Source of the DNA: Sphingopyxis sp. LK2115
Lineage (GTDB): Bacteria; Pseudomonadota; Alphaproteobacteria; Sphingomonadales; Sphingomonadaceae
DNA: 64,000 nt
Direction: 5' to 3'
Assembly: GCF_014595975.1 (NCBI RefSeq)
Contig: NZ_JABWGQ010000015.1
Coordinates: 1-64,000 of the forward strand
Shown: piece by piece, positions 25,961 to 35,300 of the stretch
Position numbering within the stretch: position 1 is the stretch's first letter
Layout of the letters: each line of letters begins with the position of its first letter
The notes under the pieces: model-generated
The model's input: only the letters and a program-made list of their open reading frames with translations
Database searches by the model: none
What the model was told of the DNA's origin: nothing
Program-made: the position numbers and the translations under genes

Positions 25961-26878
25961 ATGGACAGACGCCAGCTGATGTCGGCCGCGGCGATCGGGG
26001 CAGCGGGGGCGATGATGTTCGCGCCGGTCCGCGGGTTCGCCGCCGAATCCGCTGCCAAACGCCCTGCCGAAAGCTTCGTCGCCGCGAAGGACGGGACGGC
26101 GCTGTTTGTGCGCGACTGGGGCGCGGGACAACCGGTGCTCTTCCTGTCGGGATGGGCGCTGCCGTCAGACTTCTGGGGTTATCAGATGCTGGGGCTGGCG
26201 CGCAAAGGCTATCGCGCGATCGCCTATGACCGGCGCGGGCACGGGCGGTCGACCGATCCGGGACGCGGTTATGACCATGACACGCTTGCCGACGATCTGG
26301 CGGCGGTGATCGAATCGCTGGCGCTCGACGGCGTGACGGTCGTTGCGCATTCGATGGGCGGAACCGAGATCGCACGTCATTTCGCGCGGCACGGCGGCCG
26401 CGGCATCGCGCGCGTCGCGCTGGTCGGCACGATCACGCCCTTTCTGATGAAAGGCCCCGACAATCCTGCGGGCGTCGATCCGGCGATGCTGGCCGAAGGC
26501 GCGGCGCTGATCGCGCGCGACTTTCCGGCGTGGATCGAGGTCAATACCCCGCCCTTCTTCACCCCCGACACCTCGCCCGCGATGGTCCGCTGGGGGCAGA
26601 CTATGATGATGTCGACCTCGCTGCTTGGCGCAGCGCAACTCGCCGCCGCCAATTTCGCGACCGACTTCCGCCCCGACGTGCGGCGAATCACCGCGCCCGT
26701 TATGCTGATCCACGGCGACCGCGATGTTTCGGCGCCGCTGGCGCTGACCGCACAGGCGACGGCGGCGCTGCTGCCGCAGGCGACGCTCAAGGTCTACCAA
26801 GGTGCACCGCACGGCCTCCCGCTCACGCATGTCGAGCGCCTGACGGGCGACCTGCTCGGTTTCCTCGGCGGCGGCTGA
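25961..26878 (+). CDS. Tat-exported alpha/beta hydrolase
   Basis: 305 aa from this start. MDRRQLMSAAAIGAAGAMMFAPVRGFAA has the twin-Arg signal and an Ala-rich cleavage region. The fold resembles non-haem chloroperoxidase-type esterases: oxyanion LSGWALPSDFW, YDRRGHGRSTDPGRGYDHDTLADDL, nucleophile AHSMGG, acid HGDRD and His in GAPHGLP. GGAGGGA precedes the ATG, and ATG 25949 sits on that site. The substrate is unknown; activity in the periplasm on an ester is likely. A TetR-like dyad lies upstream. Confidence 0.87.
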   Translation: MDRRQLMSAAAIGAAGAMMFAPVRGFAAESAAKRPAESFVAAKDGTALFVRDWGAGQPVLFLSGWALPSDFWGYQMLGLARKGYRAIAYDRRGHGRSTDPGRGYDHDTLADDLAAVIESLALDGVTVVAHSMGGTEIARHFARHGGRGIARVALVGTITPFLMKGPDNPAGVDPAMLAEGAALIARDFPAWIEVNTPPFFTPDTSPAMVRWGQTMMMSTSLLGAAQLAAANFATDFRPDVRRITAPVMLIHGDRDVSAPLALTAQATAALLPQATLKVYQGAPHGLPLTHVERLTGDLLGFLGGG

Positions 26879-26989
26879 CAGGCTTGCCAGCCTGCGCGCG
26901 CCGATCTATCAGCCCCGCGCGCATGGCCTCTTTCGGGTTTCCGGCCCGCGCTTGTCCGACGAGCCCGCCGACCCGAAAGGACGCGCCCC
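26879..26989 (+). promoter_or_regulatory. Structured leader of the gdx gene with SD-sequestering hairpin
   Basis: Three hairpins can be drawn: CAGGCT/AGCCTG (26879-26894), GCGCGCG/CGCGCGC (about 26895-26921), and CTTTCGGGT (26930-26938) with ACCCGAAAG (26971-26979). The last arm overlaps the ribosome site AAAGGA (26976-26981) of the gene. GACGAG, GCCGACCCG and AGGAC occur in the same order as in guanidine-III (ykkC-III) riboswitches, but the conserved 3' ACAAGACGG segment is missing. Confidence 0.4.
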
Positions 26990-27310
26990 GTGGGATGGAT
27001 CATCCTCGCCATCGCCGTTTTCACCGAAATCTGTTGGGCGCTCAGCCTGAAATGGGCGGCGACGCTCGGCACCTGGCAGGCGTCGATCGTGCCGATCGCG
27101 CTCAGCTTTCTCAACATGGCGCTGCTCGCCCTTGCGATGCGCGAAATCTCCGCCGGCACCGCCTATGCGATCTGGACCGGCCTCGGCGCGGTCGGCGTCA
27201 TCATCGGCGGGACGATCCTGTTCGGCGAAAAGGTGAGCTTGGTGCAGGCGGGTTTCATGGCGCTGATCGTCGTCGGCGTCGCGGGGACCAAGCTCTTCGC
27301 CGCGCATTGA
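26990..27310 (+). CDS. gdx: Gdx/SugE-type small multidrug resistance exporter
   Basis: 106 aa, four membrane helices. WIILAIAVFTEICWALSLKWA has the essential Glu and the WA.SLKW pattern of the SugE/Gdx branch; GTAYAIWTGLGAVGVIIGGTILFGE is nearly the Gdx signature. Characterised Gdx proteins export guanidinium with H+ antiport. The start is GTG, eight bases after AAAGGA. The leader (26879-26989) can hide that site in a stem, so translation may be controlled. Confidence 0.85.
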   Translation: MGWIILAIAVFTEICWALSLKWAATLGTWQASIVPIALSFLNMALLALAMREISAGTAYAIWTGLGAVGVIIGGTILFGEKVSLVQAGFMALIVVGVAGTKLFAAH

Positions 27311-27358
27311 GCCGCAAGGGCTGGTTTCAACCGGTTGCGGCCATGACCGCCATATAAT

Positions 27359-27440
27359 CCGTTCGCATCGCGCGAAGTCGACATGCCCGTCGGCGTGGCG
27401 CGGTGTCGATGGGTGTCTCGACTTCGCTCGATGCGAACGG
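27359..27440. repeat. Long dyad repeat, CCGTTCGCATCG family
   Basis: Arms CCGTTCGCATCGCGCGAAGTCG and CGACTTCGCTCGATGCGAACGG are 22 bp each with one mismatch, separated by about 38 bp. It lies between the converging gdx and pepN genes and could act as a two-way terminator, though no T-run follows. Confidence 0.65.
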
Positions 27441-27477
27441 AAAGGGGGGAAGGTCTCGAATCCACCCCCAAACCGCC

Positions 27478-30072
27478 CTACCCCAGCAGGCTTTTCGACG
27501 CCTGTTCGGTGACGTCGCGCGACAGCCCCGGCTGCGCCAGGATGCGTTCCAGTTCGGCCTTCATCAGCGCCTGCCGCCGCTCGTCGAACCGCTTCCAGCG
27601 GCCGAGCGGCGGGATCATGCGCGCCGCGGTCTGCGGATTCTTCGGATCGAGCGCGATGACAAGGTCGGCGATCAGCCGGTAGCCCGCACCGTCGGCCTGG
27701 TGGAACGCCGCCTGATTGCCCGTCAGCGCGCCATAAAGCGCGCGCACGCGATTGGGGTTGGCCAGCGTGAAGTCGGGATGATCAGCCAGCGTGCGCACCG
27801 CATCGACGGTGTCGGGGCGCATCGACCAGGCCTGCACCTGGAACCATTTGTCGAGCACGAGCGGATTGTCGCGATAGCGTTGATAAAAAATGTCGAGCGC
27901 GTGCGTGCGTTCATCGCTGTCGCCGTGCGCGAGCGTGGCCAGCGCCGCCTGCCGTTCGGTCATCCCGTCGGCCTGCGAAAAGATCCGGAACGCCAGCGCA
28001 GCGCTATCGGCCATGCCTGTTGCAGCAAGATAGGCGAGCGCAACGCCGCGCAGACGGCGGCCACCCTTGGCCCCGCGCGACAGGTCAGTCGCGGGCGGCG
28101 CCGCGCCGCCCAGGATCGCGCGCCACTCGCCTTCCAGCGCGGCGCCGATCGCCGCCTGCAGCGCCAGCCGCTCGCGGCGGATCGCGTCGGGATCGACGGT
28201 CAGCATCTGGTCGCCGATAAAGGCCTCGCTCGGCAGCAAAACCGCCTCGGCGACGAAGGCCGGGTCGGCGGCGCGCCCCGACAGCGTCTGCGCGACGGCA
28301 TCGATCACCGCCTGCGCGTCGCGATTCTCGCCCGACACGGCGGCGACAAGGGTGTCGAGCATCAATTGCTGGAGCGCCTCGTAACGCGCAAAGGGGTCGT
28401 CGTCATGCGCCGCGAGCCACGCCAGCTCGCCCGGCGCGCGCTCGAAATCGACGATGATCGGCGCCGAAAAGCCGCGATTGACCGACAGCGCCGGGCGCGA
28501 CGCAAAACGACCGAGCGCGATCCGCTGGGTCGCCCCGGTGATCGTCACCAATGTGTCGGCGAGGTGCGCGCCGCTGCTGTCCATCGCGAAGGCGGCGAGG
28601 CGAAGCGGCATCATCATCGGCTGTTTTTCGGGCTGGCCCGGTGTCGGCGGCACCGTCTGAACGATATCGAGCGACCAGTTCCCCGCTTCCTCGACCAGCG
28701 ACAGTTTGAGCCGCGGTGTGCCCGCCTGTTCATACCAGCGGCGGAACTGCTTGAGGTCGATGTCCGCGCCATCCTCGATCGCGCGAACAAAATCCTCGCA
28801 CGTCGCCGCTTCGCCGTCGTGGCGCTCGAAATATAGGTCGGTGCCCTTGCGAAACCGCTCCGGCCCCACCATCGTCGCCATCATGCGGATGATCTCGGCA
28901 CCCTTGTTATAGACGGTGGCGGTATAGAAGTTGCTGATTTCCTGATAGCTGTCCGGCCGGATCGGGTGCGCGAGCGGACCGGCATCCTCCGGGAATTGCG
29001 CGGCGCGGAGCAGGCGGACATCCTCGATCCGCTTGACCGCGGCCGATCCCATGTCGGCCGAAAAACACTGGTCGCGATAGACGGTGAAGCCTTCCTTCAG
29101 GCTCAGCTGGAACCAGTCGCGGCAGGTGACGCGGTTGCCCGACCAATTGTGGAAATACTCATGTGCGACGACGCCTTCGACGCCGTCATAATCCATGTCG
29201 GTCGCGGTGTCGGGATCGGCAAGGATATAGCGGGTGTTGAAGATGTTGAGCCCCTTGTTCTCCATCGCCCCCATGTTGAAATCGCCGACCGCGACGATGT
29301 TGAACAGGTCGAGGTCATATTCGCGGCCATAGACCTGTTCGTCCCATTTCATGCTGTTCTTGAGCGCCTGCATCGCATGGCCGGTGCGATCCTCGTCGCC
29401 CGCACGCACCCAGATGCCCAGTTCGACCCGGCGCCCCGACATGGTGGTGAAACTGTCGCGGTTGACGACAAGGTCGCCCGCAACGAGCGCGAACAGATAG
29501 GAGGGCTTCGGCCACGGGTCTTCCCACAGCGCCCAGTGCGTGCCGCCCTCGCCTTCGCCGCGGTCGATGCAATTGCCGTTCGACAGCAGCACCGGAAAGC
29601 GGCGCCTGTCGCCCGCCATCCGCACCCTGTATCGACTGAGCACGTCGGGACGGTCGGGGTGGAAGGCGATGCGGCGGAACCCTTCGGCCTCGCACTGGGT
29701 GCAAAGCATGTCGTTCGAAGCGTAAAGCCCCATCAGCTGGGTGTTGGCCGCCGGGTTGACGATCGTGTCGACCTCGACCGTCGCCGCTGTCCTTGCGCCA
29801 AGGTCGACGATCAGGTCGTCGCCCTCCATGCGCCAATCGTTCCACATCTCGCCATCGACGCGCACCGCCGCCGGGGTCAGTCCGTCGCCGCGCAGCAACA
29901 ACGGTACAGGCGCGTCGACGGCGCGCACGACCGACAGCGCCGCGGTGACGCGCGTTTCCTCGATCCCCAGCGCGAAATCGAGCGCGACCTGGGGCACCAG
30001 CCATTCGGGCGGGCGATAATCGCCGCGATGGATGGTCACAGGCATTGCGGGGGTAGAGGAGGCGTCGGTCAT
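27478..30072 (-). CDS. pepN: Aminopeptidase N (M1 family)
   Basis: Cytosolic zinc aminopeptidase of 864 aa, the usual PepN length. The substrate-binding GAMEN motif is at 268-272; the Zn site HEYFHNW at 304-308 is followed by Glu327 in LKEGF. NFYTATVYNKGAEIIRMM and the C-terminal alpha-helical half (DIFYQRYRDNPLVLDKWFQVQA, FHQADGAGYRLIADLVIALDPKNPQTAAR) are typical of the PepN branch. The ATG at 30072 is chosen by homology; the frame is open further upstream through a repeat. TAAGG lies 12 bases before it. Confidence 0.96.
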   Translation of the reverse strand: MTDASSTPAMPVTIHRGDYRPPEWLVPQVALDFALGIEETRVTAALSVVRAVDAPVPLLLRGDGLTPAAVRVDGEMWNDWRMEGDDLIVDLGARTAATVEVDTIVNPAANTQLMGLYASNDMLCTQCEAEGFRRIAFHPDRPDVLSRYRVRMAGDRRRFPVLLSNGNCIDRGEGEGGTHWALWEDPWPKPSYLFALVAGDLVVNRDSFTTMSGRRVELGIWVRAGDEDRTGHAMQALKNSMKWDEQVYGREYDLDLFNIVAVGDFNMGAMENKGLNIFNTRYILADPDTATDMDYDGVEGVVAHEYFHNWSGNRVTCRDWFQLSLKEGFTVYRDQCFSADMGSAAVKRIEDVRLLRAAQFPEDAGPLAHPIRPDSYQEISNFYTATVYNKGAEIIRMMATMVGPERFRKGTDLYFERHDGEAATCEDFVRAIEDGADIDLKQFRRWYEQAGTPRLKLSLVEEAGNWSLDIVQTVPPTPGQPEKQPMMMPLRLAAFAMDSSGAHLADTLVTITGATQRIALGRFASRPALSVNRGFSAPIIVDFERAPGELAWLAAHDDDPFARYEALQQLMLDTLVAAVSGENRDAQAVIDAVAQTLSGRAADPAFVAEAVLLPSEAFIGDQMLTVDPDAIRRERLALQAAIGAALEGEWRAILGGAAPPATDLSRGAKGGRRLRGVALAYLAATGMADSAALAFRIFSQADGMTERQAALATLAHGDSDERTHALDIFYQRYRDNPLVLDKWFQVQAWSMRPDTVDAVRTLADHPDFTLANPNRVRALYGALTGNQAAFHQADGAGYRLIADLVIALDPKNPQTAARMIPPLGRWKRFDERRQALMKAELERILAQPGLSRDVTEQASKSLLG

Positions 30073-30095
30073 GCGCAAAAAATGCCTTAAACAGA

Positions 30096-30179
30096 CCGTT
30101 CGCCCCGATCGTGTCGAAGGGCCGTTCTTCTTTGGCCGCGAAGGCGAAGGACGGAGCCTCGATACGCTCGGCACGAACG
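30096..30179. repeat. Imperfect CCGTTCG/CGAACG dyad repeat
   Basis: Begins CCGTTCGCCCCGATCGTGTC and ends GCTCGGCACGAACG. Related in layout to the 59437-59554 repeat. It lies between divergent pepN and the epimerase gene. Confidence 0.4.
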
Positions 30180-30237
30180 AAAAAATGATCGCTTATTGTC
30201 CTAGGCTTGCGTCGCCCACCGCGCAATAAGGCGACGG

Positions 30238-31029
30238 ATGAGCCATATGCTGATTTTCGGAATGGGCTATGCCGCGGGCCACCTCGCCCATCGCCTTCGC
30301 GCGCGCGGGTGGCAGGTGACGGGGACGACGCGCGACGGTCGCGACGGCACGATTGCGTTCGCGCACGGGACGGCGGTGCTCGCTGCGCTGCGAAGCGCCA
30401 CGCATATCCTTTCGTCGGTCCCGCCGGTCGATGATGACGACCCGGTGCTCGCCCGCTATGGCGATGCGATCGCACTCGCCCCGGCGACATGGACCGGCTA
30501 TCTGTCCTCAACGGGCGTCTATGGCGACACGGGCGGTGCGTGGGTCGACGAAAGCGCCCCGGTCAAAGGCCGCCGCGCGGGCCGCAACGCCGCCGACGCC
30601 GCATGGGTTGCGCTGCGCGGCGACAGCCACGTCTTTCGCCTGCCCGGCATCTATGGCCCCGGCCGCTCGATCCTCGACCGCATCCGGCAAGGCCGCGCGC
30701 ATCGCATCGACCTGCCCCACCAGGTCTTCAGCCGCATCCATGTCGACGACATCGCGAGCGGAATCATCGCGTCGTTCCGCGGCCCCGCGGGCGTCTATAA
30801 CCTCGCCGACGACGAACCCTGCCACCAGAACCGGCTGGTCGAATGGGGCTGCACGCTGCTCGGCGCGCCGCTGCCGCCGCTCCAGACGCTGGAGGAAGCC
30901 GGCCTGTCGCCCGCCGCGCGCGCGTTCTATGCCGAGAATCGTCGCGTCGCGAACGGCAAGGCAAAGCGCCTGCTGGGGTGGGCGCCGCGCTATCCGACGT
31001 TTCGGGAGGGACTCGCGGCCTGCCCATAA
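30238..31029 (+). CDS. NAD(P)-binding epimerase/dehydratase-like extended SDR (YeeZ-like)
   Basis: 263 aa. The nucleotide-binding loop is LIFGMGYAAGHLAHRL near residues 5-20. YLSSTGVYGDTGGAWVDE is the extended-SDR strand and active-site region, FRLPGIYGPGRSILDRI the substrate-binding part, and FSRIHVDDIASGI the usual following strand. The YxxxK Lys is not obvious, as in other YeeZ-like proteins whose reaction is unknown. It is divergent from pepN. The last codons are GC-rich and end in LAACP. Confidence 0.82.
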   Translation: MSHMLIFGMGYAAGHLAHRLRARGWQVTGTTRDGRDGTIAFAHGTAVLAALRSATHILSSVPPVDDDDPVLARYGDAIALAPATWTGYLSSTGVYGDTGGAWVDESAPVKGRRAGRNAADAAWVALRGDSHVFRLPGIYGPGRSILDRIRQGRAHRIDLPHQVFSRIHVDDIASGIIASFRGPAGVYNLADDEPCHQNRLVEWGCTLLGAPLPPLQTLEEAGLSPAARAFYAENRRVANGKAKRLLGWAPRYPTFREGLAACP

Positions 31030-31049
31030 GCCGTCGCCCCCGCAAAGGG

Positions 31050-32315
31050 TCAAATCAACACATCGACCGTGTGGATCGCGACGCCGACCAGGCCGCCGAC
31101 CAGCGTGCCGTTGATGCGGATATATTGCAAATCGTCGCCCACCGCATTTTCCAACCGGTTGGTGATCGTCTTGGCATCCCAGCCGCGGATGGTGTCGGAC
31201 ACCAGCTTCAGCGCCGCCTCGCCATAGCTGTCGACCATGCCGACCACCGCACGCCGCGCATAGCGATTGAGCGTGCGCTTGATGTGCGCGTCCTCGCCCA
31301 GCATCGTGCCGAACTGCGTCACCAGCTCGCCGATCCGCCCCGCGAGCATCGTGTCGGGGTTGCGCGCGGCCCTGAGCAGCGCGGCGCGGCCCTGTTCCCA
31401 CAATCCGTCGAGCCACCGCTTGACCGCCTTGTTTTCGAGCAGCTCGTCGCGCACGCGCGCGACCTTCGCCTTCACTTCGGGGTCGTGTTGCAGGTCGAGC
31501 GCCATCTTGGCGAGCCCTTCCTCGACGCGAAGGCGCAGCGGGTGCGTTTCGTCGACCGCCATTTCGCTGAGCAGCTTCGACAGCCCGGCGACGATGCGGT
31601 TCGAAATACTCTCATCAAGCCCGGTGAAGCGCACGATCGCATTCGAGTTGTCGTGGACCATCTGGTGGATCAGATGCTCGTTGAGTTCCAGCGTCTTCGA
31701 CCCCCATTTGACCATCGCGTCGAGGAGCGGTTGATGCCGCCCCTCGGCAAGCGCGGCCTGAAGCGCCTGCCCCAGCAGCGGTGCGACATCGAGTTCGCGC
31801 AGGCGATCGGCGATGGCCGACTTGACCATGCCGCCCAGCCTTTGCTGGTCGAGCGCGCCCAGCCCGTCGGCAATGATCCGCGACGCACCGAGCCGCAGCC
31901 GCCCGCCGCCCTCTGCGGGTTCGGACAGGAACCTGCCCACCGCGCCCGCGACATCGACTGCCTGCATCTTGCGCGCGATCAGCCGTGGCAGCAGGAAATT
32001 GGTGAGCAGGAAACGCGCCAGCGTGTCGCCGATGCGGTTCTTGTTGCGGGGGATGATCGCCGTGTGCGGGATCGGCAGCCCCATCGGGTGCCGGAACAAG
32101 GCGGTCACCGCGAACCAGTCCGCCAGCCCGCCGACCATCGCCGCCTCGGCAAAGGCGCGGACGAAACCGATCGCCGGATGCACGTCCTGATATGTTTTCG
32201 CGCCGACAAAGACGATCGCCATGACGACGAGCATCCCCGTGGCGACGATACGGATGTTGGAAGGTTTCGCCGCGACGGCGACGCCGATCGGCCGGCGGAA
32301 AGCGAGGTCGGTCAT
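31050..32315 (-). CDS. DUF445-family membrane protein
   Basis: 421 aa. One N-terminal helix (NIRIVATGMLVVMAIVFVGA), then the DUF445 signature AFAEAAMVGGLADWFAVTALFRHPMGLPIPHTAIIPRNKNRIGDTLARFL. A long amphipathic helical region follows, and a C-terminal segment (INGTLVGGLVGVAIHTVDVLI) could be a second membrane anchor. The function is not established for the family. The ATG at 32315 is used; the frame extends to a TTG at 32324. It is separate from the RND genes downstream on the same strand. Confidence 0.88.
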   Translation of the reverse strand: MTDLAFRRPIGVAVAAKPSNIRIVATGMLVVMAIVFVGAKTYQDVHPAIGFVRAFAEAAMVGGLADWFAVTALFRHPMGLPIPHTAIIPRNKNRIGDTLARFLLTNFLLPRLIARKMQAVDVAGAVGRFLSEPAEGGGRLRLGASRIIADGLGALDQQRLGGMVKSAIADRLRELDVAPLLGQALQAALAEGRHQPLLDAMVKWGSKTLELNEHLIHQMVHDNSNAIVRFTGLDESISNRIVAGLSKLLSEMAVDETHPLRLRVEEGLAKMALDLQHDPEVKAKVARVRDELLENKAVKRWLDGLWEQGRAALLRAARNPDTMLAGRIGELVTQFGTMLGEDAHIKRTLNRYARRAVVGMVDSYGEAALKLVSDTIRGWDAKTITNRLENAVGDDLQYIRINGTLVGGLVGVAIHTVDVLI

Positions 32316-32387
32316 GCCAACCAAATGGCGAACCGGCGCAAAGGTTGCAACCGGCGCGACCCGACGCCGCGCCGGTCGACCATCATG

Positions 32388-35300
32388 TCACTCCGCCGGT
32401 TCCGGGCTCGCCGCGCCGTGCGGCCGCGTGTCGTCGCCGGGCTTGTAGGTCAGCAGGTTGCGCGAGAAGAACCGGCCCAGCCGCTTTTCGATGCTGTCGG
32501 CGAGGCTGAAGCCCGCGGGCACGATCAGCAGCGTCAGCACCGTCGACAGGATCAGGCCGCCGATCACGACAACGCCCATCGGTGCGCGCCAGGCACCATC
32601 GCCCGACAGCGAGATGGCGGTCGGGATCATGCCCGCGACCATCGCCACGGTGGTCATCACGATCGGCTGCGCGCGCTTGCGCCCTGCGTCTATCAGCGCC
32701 GCGGTCTTGCCGATGCCCTTGTCCATTTCCTCGATCGCGAAATCGACGAGCAGGATCGAGTTTTTAGCCACGATACCCAGCAGCATCAGCAGGCCGATGA
32801 ACACCGGCATCGACACTTCCATGCCCGTGACGAGCAGGCCGAGCAGGCCGCCAAGCGGCGCCAGCAGCAGCGACGACATGTTGACGAGCGGCGACAGGAA
32901 GCGGCGATAGAGCAGCACCAGCGTCGCGAACACGAGCAGCAGGCCCGACACCACCGCGACCATGAAATTGGTCAGCATCTCGGCCTGCCATTTGGCGTCG
33001 CCCTGGACGACCTTGCGAATGCCCTGTGGCATATTCTTGATCGACGGCAGCGCATCGATCTTTTTCTGCGCGTCGCCCGTCACCAGGCCCGGCGCGAGGT
33101 CGGCCCCGATCACGATGCGTCGTGTCTGGTTGTAACGACGCAATTCGGTCGGTCCCGCGCCAAAGCCGATCGTCGCGACCGACTTCAGCGGCACCGTCGT
33201 CCCGCGCGAGGTCGGCACCGGCAGATTTTCGATCGTGGCAAGCGTCCGGCGCGAATCTTCCGACAAAAGCACCCGGATCGGGATCTGACGATCAGAGAGC
33301 GAGAATTTCGCCGCGTTCTGGTCGATGTCGCCGATCGTCGCGATGCGGATCGTCTGGCTGAGCGCGGCGGTTGTCACGCCCAGTTCGGCGGCAAGGTCGA
33401 GCCGCGGCGTGACGATGATTTCGGGCCGCGGAATGTCGCCTTCGATCCGCGGCGCGCGCAGTTCCTTCAGCCCCTCCATTTCCCTGACGATCCTGCGTGC
33501 GTGGCGTTCAAGCGCCACCGGATCGTCGCCGCCGATGATGAAGGTGATGTCGCGGCCCGAAAAACCGCCCGACTGGCTCTGGAACGACACGCGCGCGTCG
33601 GGGATCGCCGCCATCTGGGGTTGCAGGCTGCGCTCCCACTCGACGCTCGAGATGGGCCGGTCCTTCTTCAGCGTCAGGAAGGCGTTGCCGCTGCCCACTT
33701 CGACGTCATAAAAGGCGTTCTCGACCACCGGATCGTCGCGCAGGATCGCGTTGATCCGGTCGGCGATCGTTTCGCTCTGCGCCAGCGTCGATCCCGGCGG
33801 CAGCTCGTAACGGATCTGGCTGTAATCGCTGTTCGTGGTCGGCTGGAACTGCTGCGGCAGAATGCCGAACAGCACGAGGCTCGAAATGAAAGCCGCAACG
33901 CCGATGCCGACGATCCACACGCGATGGTCGAACAGGCGCGCATAGGCGCGCTGGAGCATGAACTTCGCCCAGTTGGTAAAGGCAAAGTCGCGCATCCCCA
34001 AGGCATAGGCAAGCGCGCCACCCAGGACCATCAACAGGCTGGCCACAAGGAAGGCCGCGATCGCCGACAGCGGCGTCATCAACAGAAAGTGCAGGGCCGG
34101 GTTGGGCGCATCCTGCCCCACCGGCACCGGCTGGAAATATTGGAAGGTCAGGCCGATGACAACCAGCCCGGCGACGATGGCGGGAACAAGGAAATAGATC
34201 AGCCGCGTTGCAAACACCGCGTAACGCGCCTTCACCACCTTCTGCTTTGAACTGTCGAGCGTAAAGGCGAGCAGCCGTTCATAACGGTCGATCCACGGCC
34301 CGTTGGCGTGATCCTGCTCGCCCTGCGCCGACAGGAAATAAGCCGCGATCATCGGCGTGATCATGCGCGCGACAGCCAGGCTCATCAACACCGCGAACAC
34401 GACGGTCATGCCGAACTGGATGAAGAATTGCCCCGACACGCCGGGCATCAGCGCGACGGGCAGGAACACCGCGACGATCGACATCGTCGTCGCGACCACC
34501 GCGAGGCCGATTTCGTCGGCGGCGTCGATTGACGCCTGATAGGCGGTCTTGCCCATGCGCATGTGCCGGACGATATTCTCGATCTCGACGATCGCGTCGT
34601 CGACGAGCACGCCCGCGACCAGGCTCAAGGCGAGCAGCGACAGGCCGTTCAGCGAAAAGCCCATCATCTCCATGAACCAGAAAGTCGGGATCGCCGACAG
34701 CGGGATGGCGAGCGCGCTGATCAGCGTCGCGCGCCAGTCGCGCAGGAACAGAAAGACGACGACCACCGCGAGCACCGCGCCCTCGATCATCGCCAGCATC
34801 GAGCTGCGATATTGTTCCTTGGTATATTCGGTGCGGGTGAACAGGATCGTGAAGTCGACCTTGGGGTTCGCCTTCTTGATCTGTTCCAGCTTCTTCATCG
34901 TTTCGTCGTGGACGGTGACGTCCGATGCACCCTTGGCCTTTTCGATCGAGAAGCTGAGCACCTGCCGCCCGTTGATCTTCGCGAGGTTGCGCTGCTCGGC
35001 ATAGCCGTCGGTCACTTTCGCGACATCCGCCAGACGGATCGTGCGGCCGTTGCCGATCGAAATGCGCGTCTCGCCGAGCTGGAAGGCACTGCCCGCATTG
35101 CCGAGCACGCGCACCGCCTGTTCGCTCCCGGCGATTTCGGTGCGCCCGCCCGCCGCGTTGACGTTCACCTGCCGCAATTGCTGGTTCACCTGGCTCGCGG
35201 TCAGGCCATAGCTTTGCATCCGCGCGGGATCGAGGATGACGCGAATCTCGCGGTCGACCCCGCCCGACCGGCGAACCTGGCTCATGCCGGGAATCGAGAG

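Noticed and set aside
26954..26989. Firm call of a guanidine-III riboswitch
   Set aside because: The conserved 3' ACAAGACGG part is missing and the spacing is short; reported as a structured leader.
27450..27475. TCGAATCC as a possible tRNA T-loop
   Set aside because: No acceptor stem, anticodon arm or CCA end can be folded around it.
30843..34250. A 1135-codon open frame on the plus strand
   Set aside because: It runs antisense to DUF445 and the RND permease, both clear families. Its product is Arg/His/Asp-rich with no domain, as expected from the complement of GC-rich codons.
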